In this document: one piece after another, positions 36,656 to 45,324 of the stretch | Layout of the letters: every line of letters starts with the position of its first letter | Numbering within the stretch: position 1 is the stretch's first letter | DNA from: Variovorax sp. CAN15 | GTDB taxonomy: Bacteria; Pseudomonadota; Gammaproteobacteria; Burkholderiales; Burkholderiaceae_C | DNA: 61,528 nucleotides | Assembly: GCF_030462475.1 (NCBI RefSeq) | Contig: NZ_JASMRZ010000002.1 | Location: 228,756 to 290,283 of the forward strand | Reading direction: 5' to 3' | Translations under genes and position numbers: made by a program | Notes under the pieces: model-generated | What the model was told of the DNA's origin: nothing | The model's database searches: none | What the model saw: only the letters and a program-made list of their open reading frames with translations

Positions 36656-37066
36656 AATTAGAATTTCATTGGTGCATCTCGGATGCGTACAACGATGGAA
36701 TTCTCAGGCCAGCCTGCAAGTGCGCTGATCCTATAGATGAGTCGGATGAGATTATTTCTAATTATTTGATGGATGATAGTGGGGCTTCTTGTTCGGATTC
36801 TGTTTTCTGGATAAGTGAGTGTCTGGACAATATATCGCTCGTAAGGAAGTATGAAATAAAATCTATCGACATTGATCGAGAAGCTTGGGGGGGCGAGATT
36901 TTCAATTTGCGAGGTAAAGGTATATTCTTTATACGATGAGCGCTTTTTAAAGTTGGTTGCGCTGAATGCGATGGAGAGAGCTTTGAGGGAGTGGAAGGTT
37001 TTCTTGCAATCGCCCGCCGGAGAAGACGTAAGCCGAAAGATTGACTTGAATGACAGCGCTGACTGA
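36652..37066 (+). pseudogene. Frameshifted immunity-like gene
   Basis: An AT-rich frame starts MKLEFHWCISDAYNDGILRPA and stops at 36939. A second frame (+1) opening before it continues with VYSLYDERFLKLVALNAMERALREWKVFL to 37066. Joining the two near 36915 would give one soluble protein of about 135 residues, a normal immunity-protein size. The shift may be a real inactivation or a sequencing error. Confidence 0.5.
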
Positions 37067-37102
37067 CTTGCTTTCGAACTTGCAGCTGATAGGTGAGCCT
37101 AG

Positions 37103-37410
37103 CGAGGCGGCCCGCTGTTCAACATCGGCGCGACCGGCAGCAAAGGCAAGTCCGACGGCACCGACACCAGCTACACCAACAGCCACGTGAGCGCCGGCAA
37201 GAAAGTGCGCCTCATGAGCGGTGACGACATGACGATCAGGGGCGGCGTGATCGCAGCCGACCGCTTGGCCGCCAAAGCGGGCGGCGACCCGAAGATCGAA
37301 GGCCTGCAAGACACCCGCACCTCAAGCACCAATCAGCGAAGCATGAGCTACTCCCTGCGCGCGGTCGTGGACGCCTGCAGCGCCAAGGCTAGTGGGTGGC
37401 AACAGACGAA
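37103..37410 (+). pseudogene. Orphan cdiA repeat-region fragment
   Basis: About 300 bases match cdiA at 32405-32710, including GSKGKSDGTDTSYTNSHVSAG, DMTIRGGVIAADRLAAKAGGD and KIEGLQDTRTSSTNQRS. There is no start codon or continuing frame. It is the last piece of the CDI region; mnmH ends 28 bases beyond it. Confidence 0.7.
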
Positions 37411-37437
37411 CCGAACTACTTCTTCTGCACCGACCGC

Positions 37438-38517
37438 TTACCCTTCAACATCAGCACTATCGCTCGTTTGGGCCAATCCCAACACCGCCTCAGCCACAAC
37501 TCCGATCCCCTTATCCGACAGATCAGCCGCCACCACACTTCGGCGCTCCGCCCACGCCTTGAAATGCAGCTCCTGCGACTTCTGGTAATGCGGGTCGTAA
37601 TGCAGCGCCATCAACTCCGCAAACAGATGCGGCAGATCCGCCTCATGCGCCCACTGCTGCCAGCGCGAGACGGTTTCCTTGCCCTGCAATTCCTTCAGCG
37701 CACCGAGCTTGTCTGCCAGCACGTCCCGGTCATCGCCCAAGTAGGCGTAATCGCGCAGCAGGTAAGCCAGCCGCGCCTCGGGCGTAGCCGACACTTCGAT
37801 GCATCGCGCGGCACGCATCCGCGCCACCAGCGGCAGGGGCAGCGACAACCGCCCGATACGGATGCTCTCGCCCTCCACGTACAGCGGGCGCGAGAGATCC
37901 ACGGTTTCGAGCACGGCCGCGATGCGCGTCTCGAAGTGTTTTTGCGAAGGCTGCGCCACGCCCGGCAGCGAACCGAGCAGCGAGCCCTTGTGGCGGGCGA
38001 AGTCTTCCAGGTCGAGCACCTGCGCGCCGCGCGCGGCCAGTGCGTGCAGCACGCGGGTCTTGGCGCTGCCGGTGGCGCCGCAGATCACGCGCAGGTCCAG
38101 CTTCGGGGTCAGCGTGTCGATCTGCGAGATCACGTGCCGGCGGAAGCTCTTGTAGCCGCCGGCGAGCTGCTGGGCGTCCCAGCCGACGAGGCGCAGCCAG
38201 GTGACCATCGAGCCGCTGCGCATGCCGCCGCGCCAGCAGTAGACCAGCGGCTTCCAGTTCTCGGGCCGGTCGGCCAGCGTCTCGCGCAGATGGCGCGCGA
38301 TGTTGGCCGCCACCATCGCGCCGCCGATGCGGCGTGCCTCGAATGCGCCTGTCTGCACGTAGACGGTGCCGACGATGTGGCGTTCCTCGTCGTTCAGCAC
38401 GGGGCAGTTGATGGCGCCGGGAATATGGTCGAGCGCGAACTCGGCCGGCGAGCGGGCGTCGATCAGCGTGTCGAAGGCGTGGCGGTCGCCCACCCGCACG
38501 GGCTGGCGATGACTCAT
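37438..38517 (-). CDS. mnmH: tRNA 2-selenouridine synthase MnmH (SelU/YbbB)
   Basis: Replaces sulfur by selenium in 2-thiouridine at the wobble position of Lys, Glu and Gln tRNAs, using selenophosphate from SelD. The 359-residue protein starts MSHRQPVRVGDRHAFDTLIDARSP. It has an N-terminal rhodanese domain with active-site CWRGGMRSGSM and a C-terminal P-loop domain with Walker A GATGSAKT. It follows the selenate-type transporter genes and lies opposite selD. The 3' end abuts the cdiA remnant. Confidence 0.94.
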   Translation of the reverse strand: MSHRQPVRVGDRHAFDTLIDARSPAEFALDHIPGAINCPVLNDEERHIVGTVYVQTGAFEARRIGGAMVAANIARHLRETLADRPENWKPLVYCWRGGMRSGSMVTWLRLVGWDAQQLAGGYKSFRRHVISQIDTLTPKLDLRVICGATGSAKTRVLHALAARGAQVLDLEDFARHKGSLLGSLPGVAQPSQKHFETRIAAVLETVDLSRPLYVEGESIRIGRLSLPLPLVARMRAARCIEVSATPEARLAYLLRDYAYLGDDRDVLADKLGALKELQGKETVSRWQQWAHEADLPHLFAELMALHYDPHYQKSQELHFKAWAERRSVVAADLSDKGIGVVAEAVLGLAQTSDSADVEG

Positions 38518-38561
38518 GGCGGAAGGGACCTCATGTCCCCGATTGTCGGCGACAGGGGCAA

Positions 38562-39368
38562 TCAGGCGTAGGCTGGCCCCAGGCCCTTGCGCAAGCGAGC
38601 GCTCGCAAAGTCCACCAGCGTGACGAGCATGAACATCGCGATCAGCACCGTCATCGCCTGCTGCTGCTGGAAGATCGACAGGTGGAAGTACAGCAGCTGC
38701 CCCAGCCCGCCGCCGCCCACGAAGCCCAGCACGGCCGCCATGCGGATGTTCATTTCCCAGCGGTAGAGCGTGTAGGCCACCCATTGCGGCAGCACCAGCG
38801 GCAGGCTGGCATAGCTGAAGGCGGTGACGGCATTGGCGCCCGACAGCGTCAGGGCCTGCTCGGGCTCGCGCGGCGCGTTCTCCAGCGCCTCGGCGAAAAG
38901 GCGGCCCAGCACGCCCGTGGTGTGCAGCGACAGTGCAAGCGCGCCCGCGAAAGGGCCGATGCCGGCGGCCAGCACCATCAGCGCGGCCCACACCAGCTCG
39001 GGCACGCTGCGCAGGAAGTTGAGCGCAAAGCGCGCGACATGGCGCGGCAGCCATCCCGCTCGGCCGGAGGCCGGCAGCGCCAGCACCGCACCTGCGAGCG
39101 CCGCCAGCACGGTGCCCAGGGCCGACACCGCCAGCGTCTGCAACGCGCCGGTACCCGCCTTGGCGAGAAACTCGGGCGAGAGATCGGGCGGGAAGAACTC
39201 CGCGATGAACTTGCCCATGAGCCGCAGCGATTCCATCGAACCGAGCGCGCGATAGTCGATGCCCAGGTAGACGAAGCTCGCGACCACCGCCGCGCCGATC
39301 AGCAGCAGGGCGATGCGGCAGCGCCAGCACGGCGGCGGGCGTGGAGGCAGCGCACGGTTCGTCGTCAT
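38562..39368 (-). CDS. ABC transporter permease (PhnE-like), putative selenate importer
   Basis: A 268-residue PhnE-family permease with an N-terminal helix, ELVWAALMVLAAGIGPFAGALAL, the EAA-type loop GANAVTAFSYASLPLVLPQWVAYTLYRWEMNIR and GFVGGGGLGQLLYFHL. It is the second of two permeases. Its ATG overlaps the stop of the first by four bases. The context (PhnD-like receptor of the selenate class, mnmH, selD) points to selenium oxyanions, not phosphonates. Confidence 0.85.
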   Translation of the reverse strand: MTTNRALPPRPPPCWRCRIALLLIGAAVVASFVYLGIDYRALGSMESLRLMGKFIAEFFPPDLSPEFLAKAGTGALQTLAVSALGTVLAALAGAVLALPASGRAGWLPRHVARFALNFLRSVPELVWAALMVLAAGIGPFAGALALSLHTTGVLGRLFAEALENAPREPEQALTLSGANAVTAFSYASLPLVLPQWVAYTLYRWEMNIRMAAVLGFVGGGGLGQLLYFHLSIFQQQQAMTVLIAMFMLVTLVDFASARLRKGLGPAYA

Positions 39369-40192
39369 GCCAGCAGCCTCCGCAGCGCGCTGCTCAGCAG
39401 GTCGGCCAGCAGCACCAGCACCAGGAACACCAGCAGGATGCTGCTGGCTTCGCCGCCGTTGAGCATCTTCATCGACTGGTCCATCAACTGCCCCAGGCCG
39501 CCCGCGCCCACGAAGCCCATCACCACCGACGCGCGCACCGCGCATTCCCAGCGGTAGACGGTGTACGAGGCCAGCTCCTGCGCCGTGTTCGGCAGCAGGC
39601 CGTAGCAAAGCGCAGCCAGCCGCCCGCTGCCGCCTTCGAGCAGGGCGCGGGCCGGGCGCGTGTCGGCCGATTCGAGGATCTCCGCATAGACCTTGCCCAG
39701 CATGCCGCCGTAGGTGATGGCCAGCGCCAGCACGCCGGAGGCCGGGCCGAGCCCGAGCGCACGCACGAACAGCAGTGCCCAGACGATCTCCGGAATGGCG
39801 CGCAGCACCATCAGCAGCCAGCGCGCCGCCTGCCGCACGATGCCCGCCTGGACCCGGCCCGGTCCCGGCCCGATGCGCGAGATGGAAAGCGCGCGCGTCG
39901 TCACGAAGCCCAGCGGCGCGCCGATCAGCAGCGCGAGCGCGGTGCCGGCCGTGGCCATGGCCAGCGTCTCCAGCGTGGCCTTGAAGAGCAGCGCGAGAAA
40001 GGCCGGCGAGCCGTCCGGCGGAAAGAAGCCCGCCAGGAAGCCGCCGATGACCGCCAGATTGCCGCTGCCGAAGAGCGCCCACGGCTTGAATTCGGACAGC
40101 GCCAGCATCGGCCATGCGATGACGAGCGCCGCGACGCAGGCGGCCAGCCGGCGCGTGGCGCGCGGATCGCGCAAAGCTACGGCCGCGCTCAA
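39365..40192 (-). CDS. ABC transporter permease (PhnE-like), putative selenate importer
   Basis: A 275-residue PhnE-family permease paralogous to the one downstream ([64 protein letters not shown]). The start is taken as the TTG at 40190-40192, overlapping the stop of the ATPase gene; no ATG or GTG fits as well. Two distinct permeases imply a heterodimeric channel. Confidence 0.8.
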   Translation of the reverse strand: MSAAVALRDPRATRRLAACVAALVIAWPMLALSEFKPWALFGSGNLAVIGGFLAGFFPPDGSPAFLALLFKATLETLAMATAGTALALLIGAPLGFVTTRALSISRIGPGPGRVQAGIVRQAARWLLMVLRAIPEIVWALLFVRALGLGPASGVLALAITYGGMLGKVYAEILESADTRPARALLEGGSGRLAALCYGLLPNTAQELASYTVYRWECAVRASVVMGFVGAGGLGQLMDQSMKMLNGGEASSILLVFLVLVLLADLLSSALRRLLA

Positions 40193-41004
40193 GGGCAGTC
40201 CGGCCGGTGGAAGGCCGCCTCGACCGCCGCGCCGGCCGGCAGCGGCCGCTGCGTCGCGACGCCGCCTTCGCTCGCGTAGAGCGCGTCGAGCATTTCGGGC
40301 GTGACTTGCGCGGCCGGCAGGTCGAACATCACCATTCCACCGCGCATGCCGACGACGCGCGGAAACCAGCGCAGCGCGAGGTCCACCGCGTGCAGCGAAG
40401 CCATCAGTGTGGCGTTCGTGGCTTCGCTCTGCGCGACGAGCTGGCCGATGGCGGCATCTGCCAGGGTCGGGTCGAGCGCGGACACCGGCTCGTCCGCCAG
40501 CAGCAGCGCCGGGCGCTGGTACAGCACGCGCGCGATGCCCACGCGCTGCAGCTGGCCGCCGGAGAGCCGGTCGCAGCGTTCGAAGAGCCGCTCCTCCATG
40601 CCCAGCCGCGCGAGCGCCTCGTGCGCGCCGGCGATGTCCGAGGGATGAAACAGCGAGCCCAGCGCACGCAGCGTCGACCACTCGCCGAGCCGCCCCGCGA
40701 GCACGGCAGTGACCGCGCGCAGCCTCGGCGCGATGGGAGGCGACTGGTGCACCGTGCCGATGCGGGCGCGCAGCTTCTTCAGCGCCGCGGCCGGCAGTTG
40801 CCAGGGCTTCGCGCCCAGCACCTGCGCCTCGCCCTCGGTGGGCCGCAACGCCGCGCCGAGCACGCGCAGCAGCGTGGTCTTTCCCGCCCCCGAGGGCCCG
40901 ATGACGGCGATGCGCTCGCCGTCGCGCGCGGCCAGCGTCACGCCGGCCAGCGCGCGCTGGCCGTTGGGGTGGACCATACCGACGGCAGTGAGGGAGAAGC
41001 TCAT
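40189..41004 (-). CDS. ABC transporter ATPase (PhnC-like), putative selenate importer
   Basis: A 271-residue ATPase with Walker [11 protein letters not shown]-loop [11 protein letters not shown], signature [15 protein letters not shown], Walker [15 protein letters not shown] and H-loop SLHAVDLAL. PhnC-like in length and in the [11 protein letters not shown] segment. Overlaps the first permease gene. Lies between the receptor and permease genes in a five-gene minus-strand operon ending in mnmH. Confidence 0.87.
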   Translation of the reverse strand: MSFSLTAVGMVHPNGQRALAGVTLAARDGERIAVIGPSGAGKTTLLRVLGAALRPTEGEAQVLGAKPWQLPAAALKKLRARIGTVHQSPPIAPRLRAVTAVLAGRLGEWSTLRALGSLFHPSDIAGAHEALARLGMEERLFERCDRLSGGQLQRVGIARVLYQRPALLLADEPVSALDPTLADAAIGQLVAQSEATNATLMASLHAVDLALRWFPRVVGMRGGMVMFDLPAAQVTPEMLDALYASEGGVATQRPLPAGAAVEAAFHRPDCP

Positions 41005-41023
41005 GCCAGGGGGCTTCCCGAGG

Positions 41024-41135
41024 CCATCCCCTCACCCCAGCCCTCTCCCGCAAGCGGGAGAAGGAGCCAGCAGCCGCTCCCTGCGTTGCCCCCTCTCCCG
41101 CTTGCGGGAGAGGGTCGGGGTGAGGGTGTCCCCGC
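41024..41135. repeat. Intergenic repeat with two facing palindromes
   Basis: Two perfect hairpins, CTCTCCCGCAAGCGGGAG (41042-41059) and CCCTCTCCCGCTTGCGGGAG followed by AGGG, lie between the receptor and ATPase genes. They are flanked by CCCCTCACCCC and its complement GGGGTGAGGG, so the whole element is an inverted unit. It may act as an attenuator giving more receptor than ATPase. Confidence 0.6.
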
Positions 41136-41146
41136 CGCCCGACGAA

Positions 41147-42004
41147 TCACTTGATCAGACCGGCCGACTTGCCCGCCGTCTCGATCCCGTCGTAGTTCGA
41201 CGACTTGGTCGGAATGAACTTGCTCGCGCGCTGCAGCGCCATGATTTCCTTGTGCGCCGGGTTGGCTGGGTCGAGCTTCAGGAAGGCGTCGGTCAGCTTC
41301 TTGGTGAGCGCAGGGTCGAGGCCGGGGCGTACCGTCCAGTTGTAGTCGTAGTAGGTGGGTGTGGTGGCCAGCACACGCACCTTGGCGGCGTTCGGGTTCT
41401 TGGCCTCGACCAGCTTGTCCCACACCGAGGCGTTGAGCACGCCGGCCTCGGCGCGCGATGCGGCCACGAAGGCCACCGTGGCGTCGTGCGCGCCCGAGAA
41501 GGCGACCGTCTTGAAGTCTTTCTCGGGGTTGATGCCTGCCTGCAGCAGGAAGTAGCGCGGCATCAGGCTGCCCGAGGTGGAGGAGGGCGCGCCGAAGGCA
41601 AAGGTCTTGCCCTTCAGGTCGGCCAGCGTCTTCGCGGTGCTGTCCACCGGCACGATGAACTTGCTGGTGAACACCTCGTCCTCCGCGCGCTGCACGATCG
41701 GCACCGCGCCGCCGTTGGTGCGGATGCGCGCCTGCACGAAGGTGAAGCCGCCGAGCCAGGCCAGGTCGATCTTGTTGGTGGCCAGGCCTTCGACCACGGC
41801 GGCGTAGTCGGTCACGGGCGTGAACTGCACGTCCATGCCGGTTTCCTTCTTCAGGTAGTCGCCCAGCGGCGTGAACTTGCGCTGCAGCTCGGTGGGCGCC
41901 TCGTCGGGAATGGCCGAGACGCGCAGCACGCCCTGGGCGAAGGCGCCGAAGCTCGCGACGGAAACGGTCAGGGCAAGGGCCAGTCGGGTGAGTGTCTTTT
42001 TCAT
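41147..42004 (-). CDS. Putative selenate ABC transporter substrate-binding protein (PhnD-like)
   Basis: A 285-residue periplasmic receptor. Signal peptide MKKTLTRLALALTVSVASFGAFA, then VLRVSAIPDEAPTELQRKFTPLGDYLKKETG. Other marks are VEGLATNKIDLAWLGGFTFVQARIRTNG and the ligand-loop segment GAPSSTSGSLMPRYFL. NCBI/TIGRFAM recognises a PhnD subfamily that co-occurs with selD and mnmH as 'putative selenate ABC transporter, substrate-binding'; this protein and its neighbours fit that description. The actual ligand has not been shown as far as I know. Divergent from selD with a 74-base shared promoter region. Confidence 0.82.
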   Translation of the reverse strand: MKKTLTRLALALTVSVASFGAFAQGVLRVSAIPDEAPTELQRKFTPLGDYLKKETGMDVQFTPVTDYAAVVEGLATNKIDLAWLGGFTFVQARIRTNGGAVPIVQRAEDEVFTSKFIVPVDSTAKTLADLKGKTFAFGAPSSTSGSLMPRYFLLQAGINPEKDFKTVAFSGAHDATVAFVAASRAEAGVLNASVWDKLVEAKNPNAAKVRVLATTPTYYDYNWTVRPGLDPALTKKLTDAFLKLDPANPAHKEIMALQRASKFIPTKSSNYDGIETAGKSAGLIK

Positions 42005-42066
42005 GGATGCGCCTCTGGGGCTTGCGGTTTTGGAAAGGACGGGATTGTAGAAAGCGGGCCCGATTC

Positions 42067-42072
42067 GATAAT
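42067..42072 (+). promoter_or_regulatory. Candidate -10 element of selD (leaderless start)
   Basis: GATAAT in ttcGATAATcgc ends 7 bases before the ATG at 42079, so transcription would start about on the start codon. No ribosome site is present. Confidence 0.35.
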
Positions 42073-42078
42073 CGCGCC

Positions 42079-43146
42079 ATGAACCCGACTCTCATGAACC
42101 CGCTCGCGCCTTTGCGCCTCACGAGTTTTTCGCATGGTGGCGGCTGCGGCTGCAAGATCGCGCCCGGCGTGCTGTCGCAGATCCTGAAGAACCAGGCCGG
42201 CGGGCTGATCCCGCCGGAGCTCATGGTGGGCATCGAGACCGCCGACGACGCGGCCGTCTACCGGCTCAACGACCAGCAGGCGCTGATCGCGACCACCGAC
42301 TTCTTCATGCCCATCGTGGACGACCCCTACGAGTTCGGCCGCATCGCCGCGACCAACGCGATCAGCGACGTGTACGCCATGGGCGGGCGCCCGATCATGG
42401 CGCTGGCGCTCGTGGCCATGCCGATCAACCAGCTGCCGGTGGAAGTCATCGCCGAGATCGTGCGCGGCGGGCAGGACGTCTGCCGCGCGGCCGGCATCCC
42501 GATTGCGGGCGGCCACACCATCGATTCGGTCGAACCCATCTACGGTCTCGTCGCCATGGGCCTCGTGCACCCCGATCGCGTGCGCCGCAACGCCGACGCC
42601 AAGGCCGGCGACGTGCTCGTGCTGGGCAAGCCGCTGGGCGTGGGCGTGCTTTCGGCGGCGCTCAAGAAGGAACAGCTCTCCGAGACCGGCTACCGGCAAC
42701 TGATCGAGAACACGACGAAGCTCAACACGCCCGGCATCGCGCTGTCGGCGCTGGACGGCGTGCACGCGCTGACCGACGTGACCGGCTTCGGCCTGGCCGG
42801 CCACACGCTCGAACTGGCGCGCGGCGCGAAGCTCACGGCCATCGTCGAGTGGTCGAAGGTGCCACTGCTGGAAAACGTGCTCGCCATGGCCGCCGAAGGC
42901 TTCGTCACCGGCGCCTCCGGGCGCAACTGGGCGGGCTACGGTGCCGAAGTGAGCCTCGCGCCCGGACTGCACGCCACCACGCAGAACCTGCTGAGCGACC
43001 CGCAGACCTCGGGTGGCCTGCTCGTGAGTTGCGCGCCCGATGCGGTCGATGCGGTGCTGAAGGTCTTCCGCGACGAAGGCTTTGCGCGCGCGGCCGTCAT
43101 CGGCCGTGTGGAAGCCGGCCAGCCCTCGCTGCACGTGGTGCCCTGA
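42079..43146 (+). CDS. selD: Selenide, water dikinase SelD
   Basis: Makes selenophosphate from selenide and ATP, the selenium donor for both SelA and MnmH. The 355-residue protein has the catalytic loop SHGGGCGCKIAP (Cys and Lys as in E. coli GAGCGCK), with Cys and not Sec at the active position. Other marks are the metal-binding DDAAVY and TDFFMPIVDDPYEFG, then NAISDVYAMGG and DVTGFGLAGH. The start at 42079 is used; an ATG at 42094 is possible. It converges on the tRNA-Sec/selB operon. Confidence 0.96.
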   Translation: MNPTLMNPLAPLRLTSFSHGGGCGCKIAPGVLSQILKNQAGGLIPPELMVGIETADDAAVYRLNDQQALIATTDFFMPIVDDPYEFGRIAATNAISDVYAMGGRPIMALALVAMPINQLPVEVIAEIVRGGQDVCRAAGIPIAGGHTIDSVEPIYGLVAMGLVHPDRVRRNADAKAGDVLVLGKPLGVGVLSAALKKEQLSETGYRQLIENTTKLNTPGIALSALDGVHALTDVTGFGLAGHTLELARGAKLTAIVEWSKVPLLENVLAMAAEGFVTGASGRNWAGYGAEVSLAPGLHATTQNLLSDPQTSGGLLVSCAPDAVDAVLKVFRDEGFARAAVIGRVEAGQPSLHVVP

Positions 43147-43293
43147 AGAAGCAGTTCTACGCCGACTCGTCGAGTGGGCAGTCGCCGTCGCGAGCGGTCC
43201 GAGCTTGCGCCGAGAAGCACAGACGTACATGGGTACGTCGAGCATCGCAGGTGCAAGATCGGATCGCGCAGCAGGCGAATGCCCGCTCGACGG

Positions 43294-43386
43294 CGGAGGG
43301 AGGAAGGAGTCGAACCTTCCCGGCGACGGCTGGCGCCACCAACCGGGTTTGAAGCCCGGCCGCCCCACCAGGGACGATCTCCCTCC
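43294..43386 (-). tRNA. selC: tRNA-Sec (anticodon UCA)
   Basis: A 93-nt gene with the selenocysteine-tRNA shape. It has an 8-bp acceptor stem GGAGGGAG/CTCCCTCC with discriminator G, anticodon stem-loop GGGCTTCAAACCC (UCA at 43350-43352), a long extra arm, and T arm GAAGG-TTCGACT-CCTTC, which makes 13 bp of stacked acceptor plus T stem. It closely resembles E. coli selC (shared GGCGGC, CTTCAAA and GGTTCGACTCCT blocks). CCA is not encoded. It starts 17 bases after the selB stop on the same strand, so it is probably processed from the selB transcript. The 147 bases between it and the selD stop hold nothing recognisable apart from a short dyad GACGTAC-ATGG-GTACGTC. Confidence 0.95.
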
Positions 43387-43403
43387 ATGACTCATTTCGT
43401 CGT

Positions 43404-45311
43404 TCACGGCCTCGCCCCGAACAACGCCGTGTCGGGCCGCAGCAGGTGCGTGTCCTTCACGCGCCGCGTGTAGCCCACACGATCGAAGAATTCCAGCAGC
43501 TGGATCGCACGCTTGCGCCCCAGCCCGGTCGCATCGCGGAAGCTCGCGGCCTCCAGGCCCGTGGGCCCGTCGAGGCAATCGCGCGCGATCGCCGCGAGGC
43601 GCTCCACGGTCGCCTGCGGATAGTACAGGTCCTTCACCACCTGAAAGGCCTCGCCTCGGCGCGCGAGGCTCGCGAGCGTCTGCCGCACCATCGCCTCGCT
43701 TGCCGCGCAGTCCTTCGCCAGGTCACGCACCCATGGCGGATCGAAGCCGCCGTCGGCCAGCCTGGGCAGAAGCTTCTGCGCGAGCTTCTGCTCGGCCTCG
43801 TCGAGGCGCGCCGCATGGTCAGGCAGATGCAGCCAGGTGCCGCTGCGCACCAGCGTGCCGCGCGCGACCAGTTCGTCGAGCGCATGGCGCCAGAGCGCGT
43901 CGTCCGTGCGCGGCCCGGCAAGGCGCTTGAGGCGGCGCGCGTCGGGGCCGACCTCGTCCGGCGCGGTGCGATGGAAGTCCGCGAGGCGCCCGGCGATCTG
44001 CTCTTCGAGCGCGTCCAGGTGCGACCGAGCGATGGCCGTGTGCCCAATGCGCACCGCATCGGCCGGCAGCGGCAGGGCTTCTTCATCCGCCAGCGAGAGC
44101 GCACGCGCGGCCTGCGCGGTGTCGACGCCCAGCGGCGCGTTGCGCAGCAGCGCGGCCACGCGCGCGCCGCGCTCGTCGATGGCCCAGGCTGCCAGTGTGC
44201 GCAGCCGCTCGGGCGTGCGGCGATAGCGCACCGGCGCGAACGGATCGAGCACGCGCACGCCCGCTACGGTGCGCGTGGCCGAGGCATCGCGCAGCACGCC
44301 GCGGTCGCCATGCCAAGCACCGACCGGCTCGCGCAGCACAAGCTGGGCCAGCGCGGTCTCGCCGGGCGCGAGCGCGTCGCGGTCGAGCAGCGCGATCGAT
44401 GCCATCACGTCGCTCGCACCCAGGTGCGCATGCACCGTCGCGCCCGAGCGCAGCGGCTTCGCCTCGTCGGGCCACAGCGTGAGCAGCACGTCGATGCGCG
44501 CCGAGGCGAGCGCAACCGACGGCGCGCAGACCCACTCGCCGCGATGCACCTCGTCCTTGCCGACGCCGGCCAGCGCGAGCGCACAGCGCTGCCCCGCATG
44601 CGCTGACTCGGCCTGCTGGTTCTGCGCATGGATGCCACGCACGCGCACCGTGCGGCTGCCTGGCGCGATGCGCAGCTCGTCGCCGATGCGTACCGTGCCG
44701 CTGAAGACCGTGCCGGTGACGACAGTGCCCACGCCCGACAGGGTGAACGAGCGGTCCACCGCGAGCCGGAAGGCCAGGCCGTCCTCGCGCGCGCTTTCCT
44801 GCCGCGCCACGTCGAGCAGCCGCTCGCGCAGCGCGTCGATGCCTTCGCCCGTCGTGGCGGACACCGCCAGCATCGGCGCACCGGCCAGCGGCGTGGGCGC
44901 GAGCAGGGCGGCAATGTCGGCCCGCACCTGCGCGAGCCGCGCTTCGCGCGCGCCGGCGTCGATGCGGTCGATCTTGGTGATGGCCACCGTCGCATCGCGC
45001 ACGCCGAGCAGCGCCACCACCGCGAAGTGCTCGCGCGTCTGCGGCATCACGCCGTCGTCGGCGGCCACGACCAGCAGCGCGTGGTCGATGCCGGTGGCGC
45101 CGGCCAGCATGGTGTGAAGCAGGCGCTCGTGGCCCGGCACGTCGACGACGCCCAGCGACACGCCGCCGGGCGCGTGCAGGTACGCATAGCCGAGCTCGAT
45201 GGAAATGCCGCGCCGCTTTTCCTCGGGCAGCCGGTCGGTGTCCACGCCGGTGAGGGCGCGCACCAGCGAGGTCTTGCCGTGGTCGATGTGGCCTGCGGTG
45301 CCGATGATCAT
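43404..45311 (-). CDS. selB: Selenocysteine-specific elongation factor SelB
   Basis: GTPase that brings Sec-tRNA to UGA codons followed by a SECIS hairpin. The 635-residue protein starts [20 protein letters not shown] (G1). It continues with [11 protein letters not shown] (G2), [39 protein letters not shown] (G3) and ITKIDRID (G4), domains II-III, and four C-terminal winged helices that bind the SECIS RNA. Family length (E. coli about 614). It starts 13 bases after the ferritin-like gene and is followed by tRNA-Sec. Confidence 0.96.
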   Translation of the reverse strand: MIIGTAGHIDHGKTSLVRALTGVDTDRLPEEKRRGISIELGYAYLHAPGGVSLGVVDVPGHERLLHTMLAGATGIDHALLVVAADDGVMPQTREHFAVVALLGVRDATVAITKIDRIDAGAREARLAQVRADIAALLAPTPLAGAPMLAVSATTGEGIDALRERLLDVARQESAREDGLAFRLAVDRSFTLSGVGTVVTGTVFSGTVRIGDELRIAPGSRTVRVRGIHAQNQQAESAHAGQRCALALAGVGKDEVHRGEWVCAPSVALASARIDVLLTLWPDEAKPLRSGATVHAHLGASDVMASIALLDRDALAPGETALAQLVLREPVGAWHGDRGVLRDASATRTVAGVRVLDPFAPVRYRRTPERLRTLAAWAIDERGARVAALLRNAPLGVDTAQAARALSLADEEALPLPADAVRIGHTAIARSHLDALEEQIAGRLADFHRTAPDEVGPDARRLKRLAGPRTDDALWRHALDELVARGTLVRSGTWLHLPDHAARLDEAEQKLAQKLLPRLADGGFDPPWVRDLAKDCAASEAMVRQTLASLARRGEAFQVVKDLYYPQATVERLAAIARDCLDGPTGLEAASFRDATGLGRKRAIQLLEFFDRVGYTRRVKDTHLLRPDTALFGARP

Positions 45312-45324
45312 CGTGGGTAGGTCG

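Noticed and set aside
34974..37410. Prophage or insertion sequence carrying the AT-rich island
   Set aside because: No integrase, transposase, att-like repeats or phage structural genes are visible; the AT-rich parts coincide with toxin/immunity modules, which are AT-rich by themselves.
38562..42004. Phosphonate transporter phnCDE
   Set aside because: The proteins are PhnCDE-like, but there are no phosphonate-degradation genes, while mnmH and selD flank them; the selenate-type assignment explains the context better.
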